A stretch of DNA of 64,000 bases from JAKAWW01 sp049965095 (GTDB lineage Archaea; Micrarchaeota; Micrarchaeia; Micrarchaeales; Micrarchaeaceae), in contig JBMFWR010000001.1 in the NCBI GenBank assembly GCA_049965095.1, forward strand, positions 62,001 through 126,000, given 5' to 3'. Made by a program: the position numbers and the translations under genes. Numbering within the stretch: position 1 is the stretch's first letter; each line of letters opens with the position of its first letter. The notes beneath the pieces are model-generated. The model saw nothing but the letters and a program-made list of their open reading frames with translations. It was not told where the DNA came from and did not search any database. Positions 8,499-16,984 of this stretch are shown one piece after another.

Positions 8499-9596
8499 AT
8501 GATGGATGACACTAAAGATAATTCAATCAATGAGCTGCTTTCGTACATGAAGACTACATCCGAGAACGTAAATAGGGCAATAAACGAATATCTCAATGAC
8601 AAAAGCTCGCCAAGAAGCTTGGAAAGGATGCTAGGCAGAAGCGGCTACTCATTCAATCCCGAAGCAATAGAAAAAGCCGTCATAGAACCTTCAAGGTATA
8701 TTCTTGAAGCAGGTGGCAAGCGCATAAGGCCTCTCATTATGCTTACCGCAATAGAGGCAATGGGTAAGAATCCTGATGACTTTTTGGAATTTTCAATAAT
8801 ACCAGAGATAATTCACACTGGCACGCTTATACACGACGACATAGAGGATGGCTCTGAGCTAAGGCGCAACAAGCCCACAATACACAAAAAATACGGCATA
8901 GAATTGGCAATAAACCTTGGAGATTTTATGTTCTATTTCCCGATCGTAGCGCTGCTTGACAGTAAAAAGATTAGGAAATCTGTCAAAACGAGGATTCTTG
9001 AGACATACCAAAGGGATATGCTCAGGCTCGGAATAGGGCAGGGCGTAGACCTAGTTTGGAACAGGCTTGGCATCGACCCATCAAAAATAAGCGAAAGTGA
9101 ATACTTTGAAACTGCCTACTCCAAAACTGGCGTGCTCACTTGCATGGCAGCCGAGATGGGCGCAATACTTGGTGGAGGAACCAAAAAGCAGGTGCGCGCA
9201 TTGGGCAAATACGGCGCCACCATAGGAATAGCTTTTCAGCTCCAAGACGATATATTAAACATAACGGAGAGCAAGGTTGCCGACAATAAGGGTCGCATAG
9301 GAGAAGACATAACAGAAGGCAAGATGACTCTTTTGGTCATACGCGCTTCTAAGGTACTTCCAGAAGATGACAAGAAGCGTCTGATTGAAATTCTTGGCAT
9401 GCATACCACAGATCCTGCACTGATACAAGAGGCAATAAACCTGATAAAGAAAAGCGATGCCATAGAATATGTAAACAAAAAGAAAGAGCAGCTTGTAAAA
9501 GAGAGCATAGAGGCAATAGACAAGGCACTTCCAGAGTCCAAAGCGAAGGAAAGGCTCAAGCAGCTAGCAGATTTCATAATAAACAGGAGCGCTTAA
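8499..9596 (+). CDS. Polyprenyl diphosphate synthase (geranylgeranyl-diphosphate type)
   Basis: This 365-residue trans-prenyltransferase has GGKRIRP for diphosphate binding, the first Asp-rich motif HDDIEDGSELRR, and the second motif in FQLQDDILN. It condenses IPP with allylic diphosphates to make the C20 or longer chains of archaeal membrane lipids. Chain length cannot be read with confidence. An N-terminal stretch of about 40 residues before the core makes it slightly longer than typical. Two ATGs in a row (8499, 8502) are both possible. Its stop abuts the convergent tRNA-binding protein gene with no gap. Confidence 0.93.
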   Translation: MMDDTKDNSINELLSYMKTTSENVNRAINEYLNDKSSPRSLERMLGRSGYSFNPEAIEKAVIEPSRYILEAGGKRIRPLIMLTAIEAMGKNPDDFLEFSIIPEIIHTGTLIHDDIEDGSELRRNKPTIHKKYGIELAINLGDFMFYFPIVALLDSKKIRKSVKTRILETYQRDMLRLGIGQGVDLVWNRLGIDPSKISESEYFETAYSKTGVLTCMAAEMGAILGGGTKKQVRALGKYGATIGIAFQLQDDILNITESKVADNKGRIGEDITEGKMTLLVIRASKVLPEDDKKRLIEILGMHTTDPALIQEAINLIKKSDAIEYVNKKKEQLVKESIEAIDKALPESKAKERLKQLADFIINRSA

Positions 9597-9941
9597 TCAG
9601 GCTATCCTCTGTCCAGGCTCTACCTTTTCGGGTGCTTCTGGCGTCAATAATATCACACCATTATTGGATAGCACTCCAAGCACAAGCACTTCAGACATGA
9701 AGTTAGCCACCTGCTTAGGCTTGAAATTCACCACGCATATTACGCTCATTCCTACAAGCTTATCTTTGCTGTAGTTGGTTATATGCGCAGACGAGCGCTT
9801 TATGCCTAGCTCTCCAAGATCTATCTCAAGCTTGTAGGATGGCACCCTTGCTTCCTTGAAATCCTCTACTTTTTTTATTATACCTACGCGGATGTCTACC
9901 TTTTCAAAATCGTCATAGCTTATCTGGCTCTTTATATCCAT
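9597..9941 (-). CDS. Free-standing tRNA-binding domain (EMAPII/Trbp111 type, MetRS beta-like)
   Basis: This 114-residue OB-fold protein has the pattern of the C-terminal domain of methionyl-tRNA synthetase: VDIRVGIIKKVEDF, then YKLEIDLGELG..RSSAHITN, LVGMSVICVVNFKP and a late VLGVLSNNGVILLTPE. It probably acts in trans with the MetRS at 2509-4149, whose own chain ends without it. CsaA-like chaperones share the fold, so that alternative is open. It lies between the prenyl synthase (convergent) and tRNA-Leu. Confidence 0.88.
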   Translation of the reverse strand: MDIKSQISYDDFEKVDIRVGIIKKVEDFKEARVPSYKLEIDLGELGIKRSSAHITNYSKDKLVGMSVICVVNFKPKQVANFMSEVLVLGVLSNNGVILLTPEAPEKVEPGQRIA

Positions 9942-9954
9942 AGAACCACTAAAA

Positions 9955-10066
9955 TGCAGGGGGTGAGATTTGAACTCACGAAGGCGCTAGGCCACAGGAT
10001 CTTAAGTCCTGCGCGATTTTCCGTGGCTTAGCTAATGCCAGCCAGACCAGACTCTGCCACCCCTGC
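9955..10066 (-). tRNA. tRNA-Leu (UAA) with an extra segment in the D-arm region
   Basis: The acceptor stem GCAGGGG/CCCCUGC, the anticodon stem-loop CAGGA-CUUAAGA-UCCUG (anticodon UAA, reading UUA), the class II variable arm and the T-arm GUGAG-UUCAAAU-CUCAC are all intact. The gene is 112 bases, about 25 longer than a normal tRNA-Leu. All the surplus lies between position 13 and the anticodon stem and contains the complementary pair UGGCU/AGCCA. An intron in the D-arm is the simplest reading; the splice sites were not resolved. CCA is not encoded. The 5' end is one base past the stop of the PAC2 gene. Confidence 0.85.
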
Positions 10067-10067
10067 G

Positions 10068-10805
10068 TCAAGCAAACATTGACGGGCCTGAAGCGTCTAT
10101 TGTTTTCTTATAACTCTTGTGGCTTTCAGAGTGCTTCTTTATAAGCTCCTGGACCTTTGCTTCTACCTCCTTTGCTTCTTTCTCAAGCTCTGCTGTGTCT
10201 ATGTTTAGGTTTAGTAGCTTGTTCAATCCATTTATAGCAAATTCCGCATATTTTGGATCAATTAAGTCCTGCGCGACCGGTACAAGTATGTTTACATCGG
10301 GGAAATTGTCAAGCTTTGACTTCATAAGGAGTAGGGCGTTTACGCCGCTTGCTACTCCTTCTGCTATGGGCTTTAAGCCCGCTTTCTGAGCCTCGGAATT
10401 GAGGTGCGGTACAGAAGATATTGCGAATGTTGTGTTTGCTGCTGCGTCTGCCGAAGGAATGCCACTTATGGAAACTATCCTGCTCATTTTGTTTGATATC
10501 ACAAAATTGTAAAAAACCTCAGAAAGCTCATAGACTATCTCCAATGGCATTGCAAATTCCGCAAATACAGTAGCTATCTTGTATTTTTGGCTGAAGTAAA
10601 TTCTTACCGGGGGTATTGGCTCCCCTTTGTGTATTGAAACAAGTGGAGGGAAATCCGAACTTTCTAAATACCCTACGTAATCCATGCCAAGCTTGTCTAC
10701 AATATAACTTATTGCCATCGGGCCAACAAGGCCTATACCTGGGAATCCTTCTATCATCGTGGCATTTTCTGCATCAATTTTCTTGAACATCCTTATATTT
10801 ATCAT
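10068..10805 (-). CDS. PAC2 family protein (proteasome assembly chaperone-like)
   Basis: This 245-residue protein has the PAC2 signature: MIEGFPGIGLVGPMAISYIVDKL near the N-terminus, FPPLVSIHKGEPIPPVRIY, and a central segment around ISGIPSADAAANTTF. The C-terminus is a charged helical tail. Archaeal PAC2 homologues have been linked to 20S proteasome assembly; the exact role of this one is not shown here. It lies directly upstream of the tRNA-Leu gene on the same strand and may share its transcript. Confidence 0.85.
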   Translation of the reverse strand: MINIRMFKKIDAENATMIEGFPGIGLVGPMAISYIVDKLGMDYVGYLESSDFPPLVSIHKGEPIPPVRIYFSQKYKIATVFAEFAMPLEIVYELSEVFYNFVISNKMSRIVSISGIPSADAAANTTFAISSVPHLNSEAQKAGLKPIAEGVASGVNALLLMKSKLDNFPDVNILVPVAQDLIDPKYAEFAINGLNKLLNLNIDTAELEKEAKEVEAKVQELIKKHSESHKSYKKTIDASGPSMFA

Positions 10806-10886
10806 TCAAACCACTTCATACTTATTGCAAGGGCAAAGTATATTAAGATTGCATTGGCGCATTATGCAAACCTGTTTTGCCCTAAA

Positions 10887-10932
10887 GCCGCAATGGCCAA
10901 GCGGCAAAAATCAATTTACAAACAAAAATTGA
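10887..10932. other. Two tandem hairpins in the gap between divergent genes
   Basis: GCCGC/GCGGC (10887-10891 with 10901-10905) and TCAATTT/AAATTGA (10911-10917 with 10926-10932) form two perfect stem-loops side by side. The 210-base gap lies between the PAC2 gene and the small repeat protein, which diverge. An ACA sits in the loop of the second hairpin. It could be a small RNA or part of an operator. No protein frame fits here. Confidence 0.35.
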
Positions 10933-11015
10933 CGACGTAAGTATTATACCTTGCTCTCGGAGCTACGACGATAGTTATTTAAACCTATTCAGCAATGATA
11001 TTATTGGTGAATTAA

Positions 11016-11240
11016 ATGGCTGAAAGAATCGGGAGTGAAAAGCTTGAGAGAGAGGACGGATACCTCTACTATTTGGGCAAGGATGGCTATGTATGGAAGA
11101 CGCCAATGAAGGCAAACGCCAAGGGCAAAAAAGCAAGAGTTGGCAAAGAAAAGATATCAAGGGAAGAAGGCTATCTTTACTTCATTGACAAGAATGGATA
11201 TGTAGCAAGGTCAAAGATGAACAGGAAGGGAAGGAGATAA
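11016..11240 (+). CDS. Small basic protein with two tandem GYLY repeats
   Basis: This 74-residue protein consists of two copies of one unit: KLEREDGYLYYLGKDGYVWKTPMK (about residues 9-32) and KISREEGYLYFIDKNGYVARSKMN (about 47-70), joined by a Lys/Gly-rich linker. Each unit predicts two beta strands rich in Tyr, ending in basic residues, which suggests nucleic acid or ribosome binding; that is inference. GGTGA six bases before the ATG is a good ribosome site and a T-rich terminator follows. I do not recognise a named family. Confidence 0.75.
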   Translation: MAERIGSEKLEREDGYLYYLGKDGYVWKTPMKANAKGKKARVGKEKISREEGYLYFIDKNGYVARSKMNRKGRR

Positions 11241-11248
11241 TCCTTTCC

Positions 11249-11271
11249 TATTTTTTATTTTTGCTTCTTTT
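11249..11271. terminator. T-rich termination region between convergent genes
   Basis: A run of T-rich sequence (TATTTTTTATTTTTGCTTCTTTTCT) follows the stop of the small repeat protein and lies before the stop of the convergent DUF192 gene. T-tracts without a hairpin are the usual intrinsic termination signal in archaea, and this one reads in the plus direction. Confidence 0.5.
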
Positions 11272-11673
11272 CTAAATTTCTAAATCTATTTTTTCGTTTC
11301 GCTTTATGCCAAGTTTTTTTGCCATGCCAGCCTTAACCTCAATTACATACTGGGCTTTGTTTCGTGGCGTGTATGTTTTGCAATCAAGCAGCTTGCATGG
11401 CTTGGCATTTCTTACAAGGTCAACAACGCGCATTTCCCTGTTAAGCCATATTATGTCTAGCGAAAAAAGCATGTTGTGCATCCATATCCCTGGATAGAAT
11501 TCGCGGCTAAATTTTATCAGCATGCATTCGTTATCTTTCAGCGAAGCTCTGAACATAAGGCCTATGGCCCTTTTGATCGGAGTGTCTGCAAGAATGGCAT
11601 TGAGCTTTCTGCCTTTTATGTATATCCGCACATGCTCATATTTCTGGTGCTTGTATAATAGCCTGAGCATCAA
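11272..11673 (-). CDS. DUF192 family protein
   Basis: This 133-residue protein matches the DUF192 (COG1430) pattern: an early strand region (LNAILADTPIKRAIGLMFR), the central MLIKF...GIWMHNMLFSLDIIWLNR block, the basic patch around CKTYTPRNKAQYVIEV, and a final KLGIKRNEKIDLEI. The biochemical function of this widespread family is not established. It is four bases downstream of the aldehyde dehydrogenase gene and probably cotranscribed with it. No signal peptide is visible, unlike many bacterial members. Confidence 0.82.
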   Translation of the reverse strand: MMLRLLYKHQKYEHVRIYIKGRKLNAILADTPIKRAIGLMFRASLKDNECMLIKFSREFYPGIWMHNMLFSLDIIWLNREMRVVDLVRNAKPCKLLDCKTYTPRNKAQYVIEVKAGMAKKLGIKRNEKIDLEI

Positions 11674-11676
11674 GGA

Positions 11677-13305
11677 TCATCTTTTTATGGTCCTTGAGAT
11701 GCTCTGCTCTCGCATGAATTGCTCAAGATAGTACTTGCTTCCCGTTCCTTTTCCAGTCAATCCGCTGCCCTTCCATCCTACAAACGTATGCAGGCCTACA
11801 ATTGCCCCTGTTGTTGCGCTTATTGCCCTATTTATGTAAACTACACCTGCCATAATCCCGTTTTCGAACATCTTAATTTCATGGTTGTTGTTGCTGTAAA
11901 GCCCAGCTGTAAGCCCATATTCCACATCATTGGCCATTTTCAGTGCCTCTTCGAAGCTTTTGTAGCTCTCTATTGTAAGTATAGGAACGAAAAGTTCCTT
12001 GTGCACAAGCTCACTACTGTGCGGCACTTCCACAATCGTGGGCTCAACATATAGCCCATTCAATCCCGTGTTTACCGCATTCCCTCCATAAAGTATGCGC
12101 CCTTCGCGCTTGGCCTTTTCAACCGATTCTAGATAGCGTTTGTACGCGCTTTCACTTATCAAAGGTCCCATATAGACGTTCTTGTCAAGCGGGTTGCCTA
12201 TCTTGAAAGTTCTTATTTTGTCTATTAGCTTGCTTACAAATAGCTCCTTAATGGATTCATGCACGTATACCCTTGAAAGCGCGCTGCATTTCTGACCGTC
12301 ATAGCCAAATGCAGCACTTGCTACTCCGGTTACCGCATCATCAATATCCGCGTATTTGGATACTATTGCAGGATTTTTGCCTCCCATCTCAACGACAAAA
12401 ACCTTCTGCTTTCCAGCGGCAAAATTTTTTGCTATCATACCGAGCCCTGTTGCCCTTGAGCCAGTAAATACTATCCCTGCAACACCATCATTTGTTGCCA
12501 TCTCGTCGCCAACTTCGGATCCTGGCCCTGTAACAAAGTTGAAGACTCCGTCCGGAAGCCCTGCCTCTTTTAGCAACTTGTATATATAAAGCCCGGTAAG
12601 CATCGACATGTTGTCAGATGAACTAGGCTTGAATACAACTGTGTTTCCTGTTATCATGGCGCCGACACTCATTCCTGTAGATATTGAAACCGGGAAGTTG
12701 AACGGTGCTATTATACCAAATACGCCGTAAGGCTTCATTGCAATTACTACCTTCTCCTCGCTTGCAGGAGCGCCCTGGAATCCAGCATTTACCTTGGCAG
12801 TGCTCGCCTCAAGGTGCGTTTTCCTTATATAACCCTTATTTGTAAGCAGCTCGTTTGCATAGTATCTCATGAAGTCTATTGCTTCGTCAACTTCGCCTAC
12901 CGATTCATATCGAGATTTGCCGTTCTCGTAGCTCAACACAGCAGCAAGCTTAAACTTGTTTTTTGCAAATACATCTGCAGCATCAGTAAAAATTTTTGCT
13001 CTTGCCTTGTAATCTGTAGTGCTCCATTCTGCAAATGCCATCTTTGCCGCTTCTATGGCCTGCCTTGCGTGCTCTCTCGTTCCTTTTTGGAATATGCCAA
13101 GCGTGCTTCCATCGATTGGAGATTTTTCAACAAGCTTCTCGCTTGCATTGACTTCTATGCCGTTTATGTACATCGGATATTCCTTGCCCATCTCTTTTTT
13201 TACTTCATCAACCGCATTTTCAAACAGCTTGTCAAACTCCGCTTCGTTCCCTTTTTCAAGATACTTTTTGTATGTAAACTCATTTTCAAAATGCCTTGCC
13301 ACCAA
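11677..13305 (-). CDS. L-glutamate gamma-semialdehyde (delta-1-pyrroline-5-carboxylate) dehydrogenase
   Basis: This 542-residue NAD(P)-dependent aldehyde dehydrogenase has the oxyanion Asn in PFNFP (about N203), the catalytic Glu in VVEMGGKNP (E306) and the catalytic Cys in GYDGQKCSALSRV (C340). The GQKCSA context and the long N-terminal extension are those of P5C dehydrogenases, which oxidise glutamate semialdehyde to glutamate. The proline dehydrogenase at 22870-23718 would make its substrate, which supports the assignment. A succinate-semialdehyde or other ALDH function is a weaker alternative. Confidence 0.85.
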   Translation of the reverse strand: MVARHFENEFTYKKYLEKGNEAEFDKLFENAVDEVKKEMGKEYPMYINGIEVNASEKLVEKSPIDGSTLGIFQKGTREHARQAIEAAKMAFAEWSTTDYKARAKIFTDAADVFAKNKFKLAAVLSYENGKSRYESVGEVDEAIDFMRYYANELLTNKGYIRKTHLEASTAKVNAGFQGAPASEEKVVIAMKPYGVFGIIAPFNFPVSISTGMSVGAMITGNTVVFKPSSSDNMSMLTGLYIYKLLKEAGLPDGVFNFVTGPGSEVGDEMATNDGVAGIVFTGSRATGLGMIAKNFAAGKQKVFVVEMGGKNPAIVSKYADIDDAVTGVASAAFGYDGQKCSALSRVYVHESIKELFVSKLIDKIRTFKIGNPLDKNVYMGPLISESAYKRYLESVEKAKREGRILYGGNAVNTGLNGLYVEPTIVEVPHSSELVHKELFVPILTIESYKSFEEALKMANDVEYGLTAGLYSNNNHEIKMFENGIMAGVVYINRAISATTGAIVGLHTFVGWKGSGLTGKGTGSKYYLEQFMREQSISRTIKR

Positions 13306-13553
13306 ATCACCTTACAATTAGACAATCTATAAATGCAGGTTAAATATAAAATAACTACCAAAAATCATAGCCATTCAAATAACGCAATCAAATGGTTGCA
13401 TGATTCATGCACAAGCATCCAATAAACAGCGAATTTCAGCTAGCGGCAAAATCCCAACGGCTGTCATATTTTGTATTTCAAATCTTTTATTTTTTATAAT
13501 GCATTAATATTTTTGCTGTTGAAGGAATTACTAATGATTTAGGTGCATAAGTG

Positions 13554-14954
13554 ATGGATCAAGTGCAAAAAGATGAAGACTACAAGCAGAAGTATGGATG
13601 GAGCAGCAGCATAAACTATGCATTCAAAGCGCGAAAAGGGTTAGATGAAGATATAGTCAAGCAAATATCAAAGGAAAAAGGTGAGCCCGACTGGATGCTA
13701 GCTAAGCGCCTTTTAGGATACAAAATATTCAAGGAAAAGCCAGTTCCGAAGTGGGGCGCCGATCTTAGCACCATAGACTATGATGACATATACTATTACA
13801 TGAAGCCTACAGACAAAAAATCGGATAACTGGGAATCGGTCCCAGCAGAGATAAAAGAAACTTTTGACAAGCTCGGGATACCTGAAGCTGAGCAGAAGTT
13901 TTTTGCAGGCACTGAAGCGCAGTATGATTCGGAAGTTGTCTACTCTCATGTCAGAAAGGATCTGGAAAAACTTGGCGTGATATTTGTAAGCACTGACGAA
14001 GCTGTAAAAAAATACCCGGAATTAGTCAAAAAGTACTTTGGCACAGTAATACCTGCTAGCGACAACAAGTTTGCCGCTTTAAATACTGCAGTTTGGAGCG
14101 GCGGCAGCTTCATATACGTGCCAAAAGGCGTAAAGGTGCCAATGCCTCTTCAGGCTTATTTCAGGATAAACGCCGAAAAAGTTGGGCAATTTGAGCGCAC
14201 TCTTATAGTTGCAGATGAAGATGCAGAAGTTACGTATGTAGAGGGATGCACAGCCCCAATATATCTTAGCGCTTCTCTGCATTCTGCAGTGGTGGAGATT
14301 ATTGCGTTAAAAAATGCCCATGTGCGCTATGTTACAATACAGAACTGGTCAAAAAATGTTTTTAACCTCGTTACTCAGCGCGCTCATGCTTACGAAAACG
14401 CTTACGTCGAATGGATAGATGCAAATATAGGCAGCAAAGTAAATATGAAATACCCAAGTGTTTTTCTCAAGGAGCGCGGCGCAAAAGGCAGCGTATTATC
14501 TGTAGCAGTCGCTGGAAATTCGCAAGTGCAAGATTCAGGTGGAAAGATATACCACCTGGCGCCAGATACGACATCCCAAATAATATCTAAAAGCGTATCT
14601 TCTGGTGACGGCTTGACAAACTATCGTGGAATGCTACACATAGCCAAAAACGCTGACAATGTCAAGTCCACAATAAGGTGCGACGCACTTCTTGTAGATA
14701 ACGATTCAAAGACGGCCACATTTCCATATATGGAAATAAACAATGACACTTCAACCATAACACACGAGGCAACAACTGGGAAAATAAGCGAGGATATGTT
14801 GTACTATTTGCAGTCCCGCGGAATAAGTGAGGACGATGCCCGTACACTTATTGTACTGGGATTCCTCGAAGACCTGGAGAAGGAACTGCCATTGGAATAT
14901 TCCCTTGAGCTGCGCCGCCTTATCCGGCTTAATATGGCAAATTCGGTAGGTTAA
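13554..14954 (+). CDS. sufB: SufB, iron-sulfur cluster scaffold subunit
   Basis: This 466-residue protein shows SufB features along its whole length: the N-terminal YGWSSSINYAFKARKGL, VWSGGSFIYVPKGVKVPMPLQAYFRINAE, the beta-helix core with EGCTAPIY, and the C-terminal SRGISEDDARTLIVLGFLED helix. The SufBCD complex assembles Fe-S clusters. Two start codons are adjacent (GTG 13551, ATG 13554) and ATG is preferred. A TATA-like TTTTTATAATGC lies about 55-65 bases upstream. It is first in a five-gene SUF operon. Confidence 0.96.
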   Translation: MDQVQKDEDYKQKYGWSSSINYAFKARKGLDEDIVKQISKEKGEPDWMLAKRLLGYKIFKEKPVPKWGADLSTIDYDDIYYYMKPTDKKSDNWESVPAEIKETFDKLGIPEAEQKFFAGTEAQYDSEVVYSHVRKDLEKLGVIFVSTDEAVKKYPELVKKYFGTVIPASDNKFAALNTAVWSGGSFIYVPKGVKVPMPLQAYFRINAEKVGQFERTLIVADEDAEVTYVEGCTAPIYLSASLHSAVVEIIALKNAHVRYVTIQNWSKNVFNLVTQRAHAYENAYVEWIDANIGSKVNMKYPSVFLKERGAKGSVLSVAVAGNSQVQDSGGKIYHLAPDTTSQIISKSVSSGDGLTNYRGMLHIAKNADNVKSTIRCDALLVDNDSKTATFPYMEINNDTSTITHEATTGKISEDMLYYLQSRGISEDDARTLIVLGFLEDLEKELPLEYSLELRRLIRLNMANSVG

Positions 14955-16211
14955 ATGTTGTATGAACCAGGCAAAAGGCAAGCATACGAAGAAGGTAGCA
15001 AGATTAGCGTCAGGCAGGAAAGCAGCGAGCTTTATAAGAAGCATTATTTTCCACTGCCTGCGGAAATGGAACACATAAAGCCAAAAAGAATGCTAAAGCA
15101 GGAGCAGGAAATGCTAGATCGCCTAAAGCAAGCTGGAATAGACTTTGATGTTTTTGTTTCAAATGGCTTGTCAATATCCTCTTTGCCTTATGTGGATATT
15201 AAGATTCCAGCAGAACTTAATGAGCAAGAAAAATCTGCACTTCAAGCTGGCATAGATGATTACGGCACCAGGTTTCTCCTGGCGAATCTGGACAAGATAA
15301 TAGTGATAAAAGCCAAAAGCCCGGCAAGCAGGATACGCATAGGCGCAATTACTGGCTCAAGGCTTAATATTGCAGTTATAACTGCTGCTCCAGAAGGAAG
15401 TCAAATAACTGTTACAGAATATTTTGGTACCATTGGGGAAATCGATTCGGAGCTTGGCATAGCAAACATAATGCATGTAGAGCGAAATGCACGAGCAAGC
15501 TTGTACCAAATACACAACGAAGGGAAAAATAGCATAGTGCTTTCTTCAGCAAGTGACGCAATGGGTGAAAATAGCACAATCAACCTAAATTCCATGTATA
15601 GTGGCGGATCGATAACGCATGCAAGAAACTTCTTGGTGGCATCTGGGCCAGCAAGCACAGTAGAAATAAACGATTTGGCATTTGGCTCTGGCATGCAAAA
15701 ATTTGATATCCTGAACCATGTAGAGAACGGAAGCTACAATACCAAAGTGGAATCAAGGTCAAAGGCGGTGGTATCGGATTTTTCTGCTTGCATACTCAAG
15801 GCTTTTGCAAGGATCCCTCATGGTGTTCCAAATGCACGGTCTTACGTGTACCAACGCGGGATATCAATGAGCAAAGATGCCCACATAGATGCGCTGCCAG
15901 ACATGTCGATAGATGAGAGTGCTGTGAGAGCCACCCACTCGTCAGCTGTATCTCCAATAGATGCAGATGAGATATTCTACCTTATGGCTAGGGGAATTGA
16001 AAATGGCAAGGCTAGGAAAATAATACTAAATTCATTTTTTGGCGAAATACTAGCAAGATTTGGAGATCTGGAAATGCGGCGAATTGCATCATCAATTCTG
16101 GACAACAGGATAGAAGGTATATTTAGCGCATTGCCAAATCCAAATGCCGAGTTCATGCACGTTGATGCAGCTGTTGAAGGAATTGAAAGCCACTACAAAT
16201 ATAGGAAATAG
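14955..16211 (+). CDS. sufD: SufD-like (SufB/SufD family) Fe-S assembly protein
   Basis: This 418-residue protein starts immediately after the sufB stop. The N-terminal half is divergent and helical; the C-terminal half is the SufB/D beta-helix with DFSACILKAFARIPHGVPNARSYVYQRGI, DMSIDESAVRATHSSAVSPIDADEIFYLMARGI and a final EGIFSALPN region. It lacks the full SufB N-terminus, which marks it as the SufD partner. SufD pairs with SufB and binds SufC. Confidence 0.93.
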   Translation: MLYEPGKRQAYEEGSKISVRQESSELYKKHYFPLPAEMEHIKPKRMLKQEQEMLDRLKQAGIDFDVFVSNGLSISSLPYVDIKIPAELNEQEKSALQAGIDDYGTRFLLANLDKIIVIKAKSPASRIRIGAITGSRLNIAVITAAPEGSQITVTEYFGTIGEIDSELGIANIMHVERNARASLYQIHNEGKNSIVLSSASDAMGENSTINLNSMYSGGSITHARNFLVASGPASTVEINDLAFGSGMQKFDILNHVENGSYNTKVESRSKAVVSDFSACILKAFARIPHGVPNARSYVYQRGISMSKDAHIDALPDMSIDESAVRATHSSAVSPIDADEIFYLMARGIENGKARKIILNSFFGEILARFGDLEMRRIASSILDNRIEGIFSALPNPNAEFMHVDAAVEGIESHYKYRK

Positions 16212-16239
16212 GGAGTTATGCTCAAGAGTGATGTTGATG

Positions 16240-16980
16240 ATGGTAGAAATAAAGGATTTGCATGCTTCAGTAAATGGAAAGGAGATAATAAAAGGCCTTA
16301 ACCTTTCTGTAAGAAGCGGGGAGATACACGCAATAATGGGTCCCAACGGATCTGGCAAGACGACATTTGCAAATGCGATAATGGGTCATCCAAAAATAAC
16401 CATAGAAAGTGGGCAAATACTGATCGATGGCAAGGATGCAAATGGCATGAAAACTGATGAGCGCGTAAAGCTTGGAATTTTTATGCAATTTCAAAATCCT
16501 GTAGAAATAGACGGGGTTGGGCTCATACAGTTCCTGCGCACCGCAAAAGAATCCATTACAGGTTCAAAAATAAATTTCAAGGAATTTATGGATGACATAA
16601 AGGAAAGCATGAAAAAACTGGAGATGAGCGACGATTTCATAAAAAGATCTTTGAATGTAGGCTTCTCCGGTGGCGAAAAGAAAAAATCGGAGATTCTGCA
16701 GCTTATGGTACTGAAGCCTTCAATAGCAATACTGGACGAGCCGGATTCCGGCCTCGATGTGGACGCGCTAAAAGTTGTTGCAAACAACATACAGGAAATT
16801 GCAAAGCAGAACAATATGGGGGTAATAATAATTACCCATTATAGCCGCATACTTTCATACATTAAGCCAGACTCGGTGCACGTAATGATTGATGGACGTA
16901 TAGTCGCAAATGGCGATTATGAGCTCGTCAAAAAAATAGAAAAAGACGGATATGAATCATTGCAGGAAAAATCGAAGTGA
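16240..16980 (+). CDS. sufC: SufC, ABC-type ATPase of the SUF complex
   Basis: This 246-residue ATPase has Walker A GPNGSGKTT, a Q-loop in MQFQNPVEIDGV, the signature FSGGEKKKSE, and Walker B IAILDEPDSGLD followed by the H-loop (THYSR). These are SufC hallmarks; SufC hydrolyses ATP to drive conformational change of SufBD. The start at 16240 (MVEIKDLHA) is chosen because it aligns with the family start. ATGs at 16231 and 16237 are also possible, and GAGTGAT lies just upstream. The longer frame from 16144 is inside sufD. Confidence 0.95.
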   Translation: MVEIKDLHASVNGKEIIKGLNLSVRSGEIHAIMGPNGSGKTTFANAIMGHPKITIESGQILIDGKDANGMKTDERVKLGIFMQFQNPVEIDGVGLIQFLRTAKESITGSKINFKEFMDDIKESMKKLEMSDDFIKRSLNVGFSGGEKKKSEILQLMVLKPSIAILDEPDSGLDVDALKVVANNIQEIAKQNNMGVIIITHYSRILSYIKPDSVHVMIDGRIVANGDYELVKKIEKDGYESLQEKSK

Positions 16981-16984
16981 ATAA

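Noticed and set aside
12814..13332. 172-residue open frame on the plus strand
   Set aside because: It is antisense to the P5C dehydrogenase N-terminus and shows only Cys/Phe-rich shadow-type composition.
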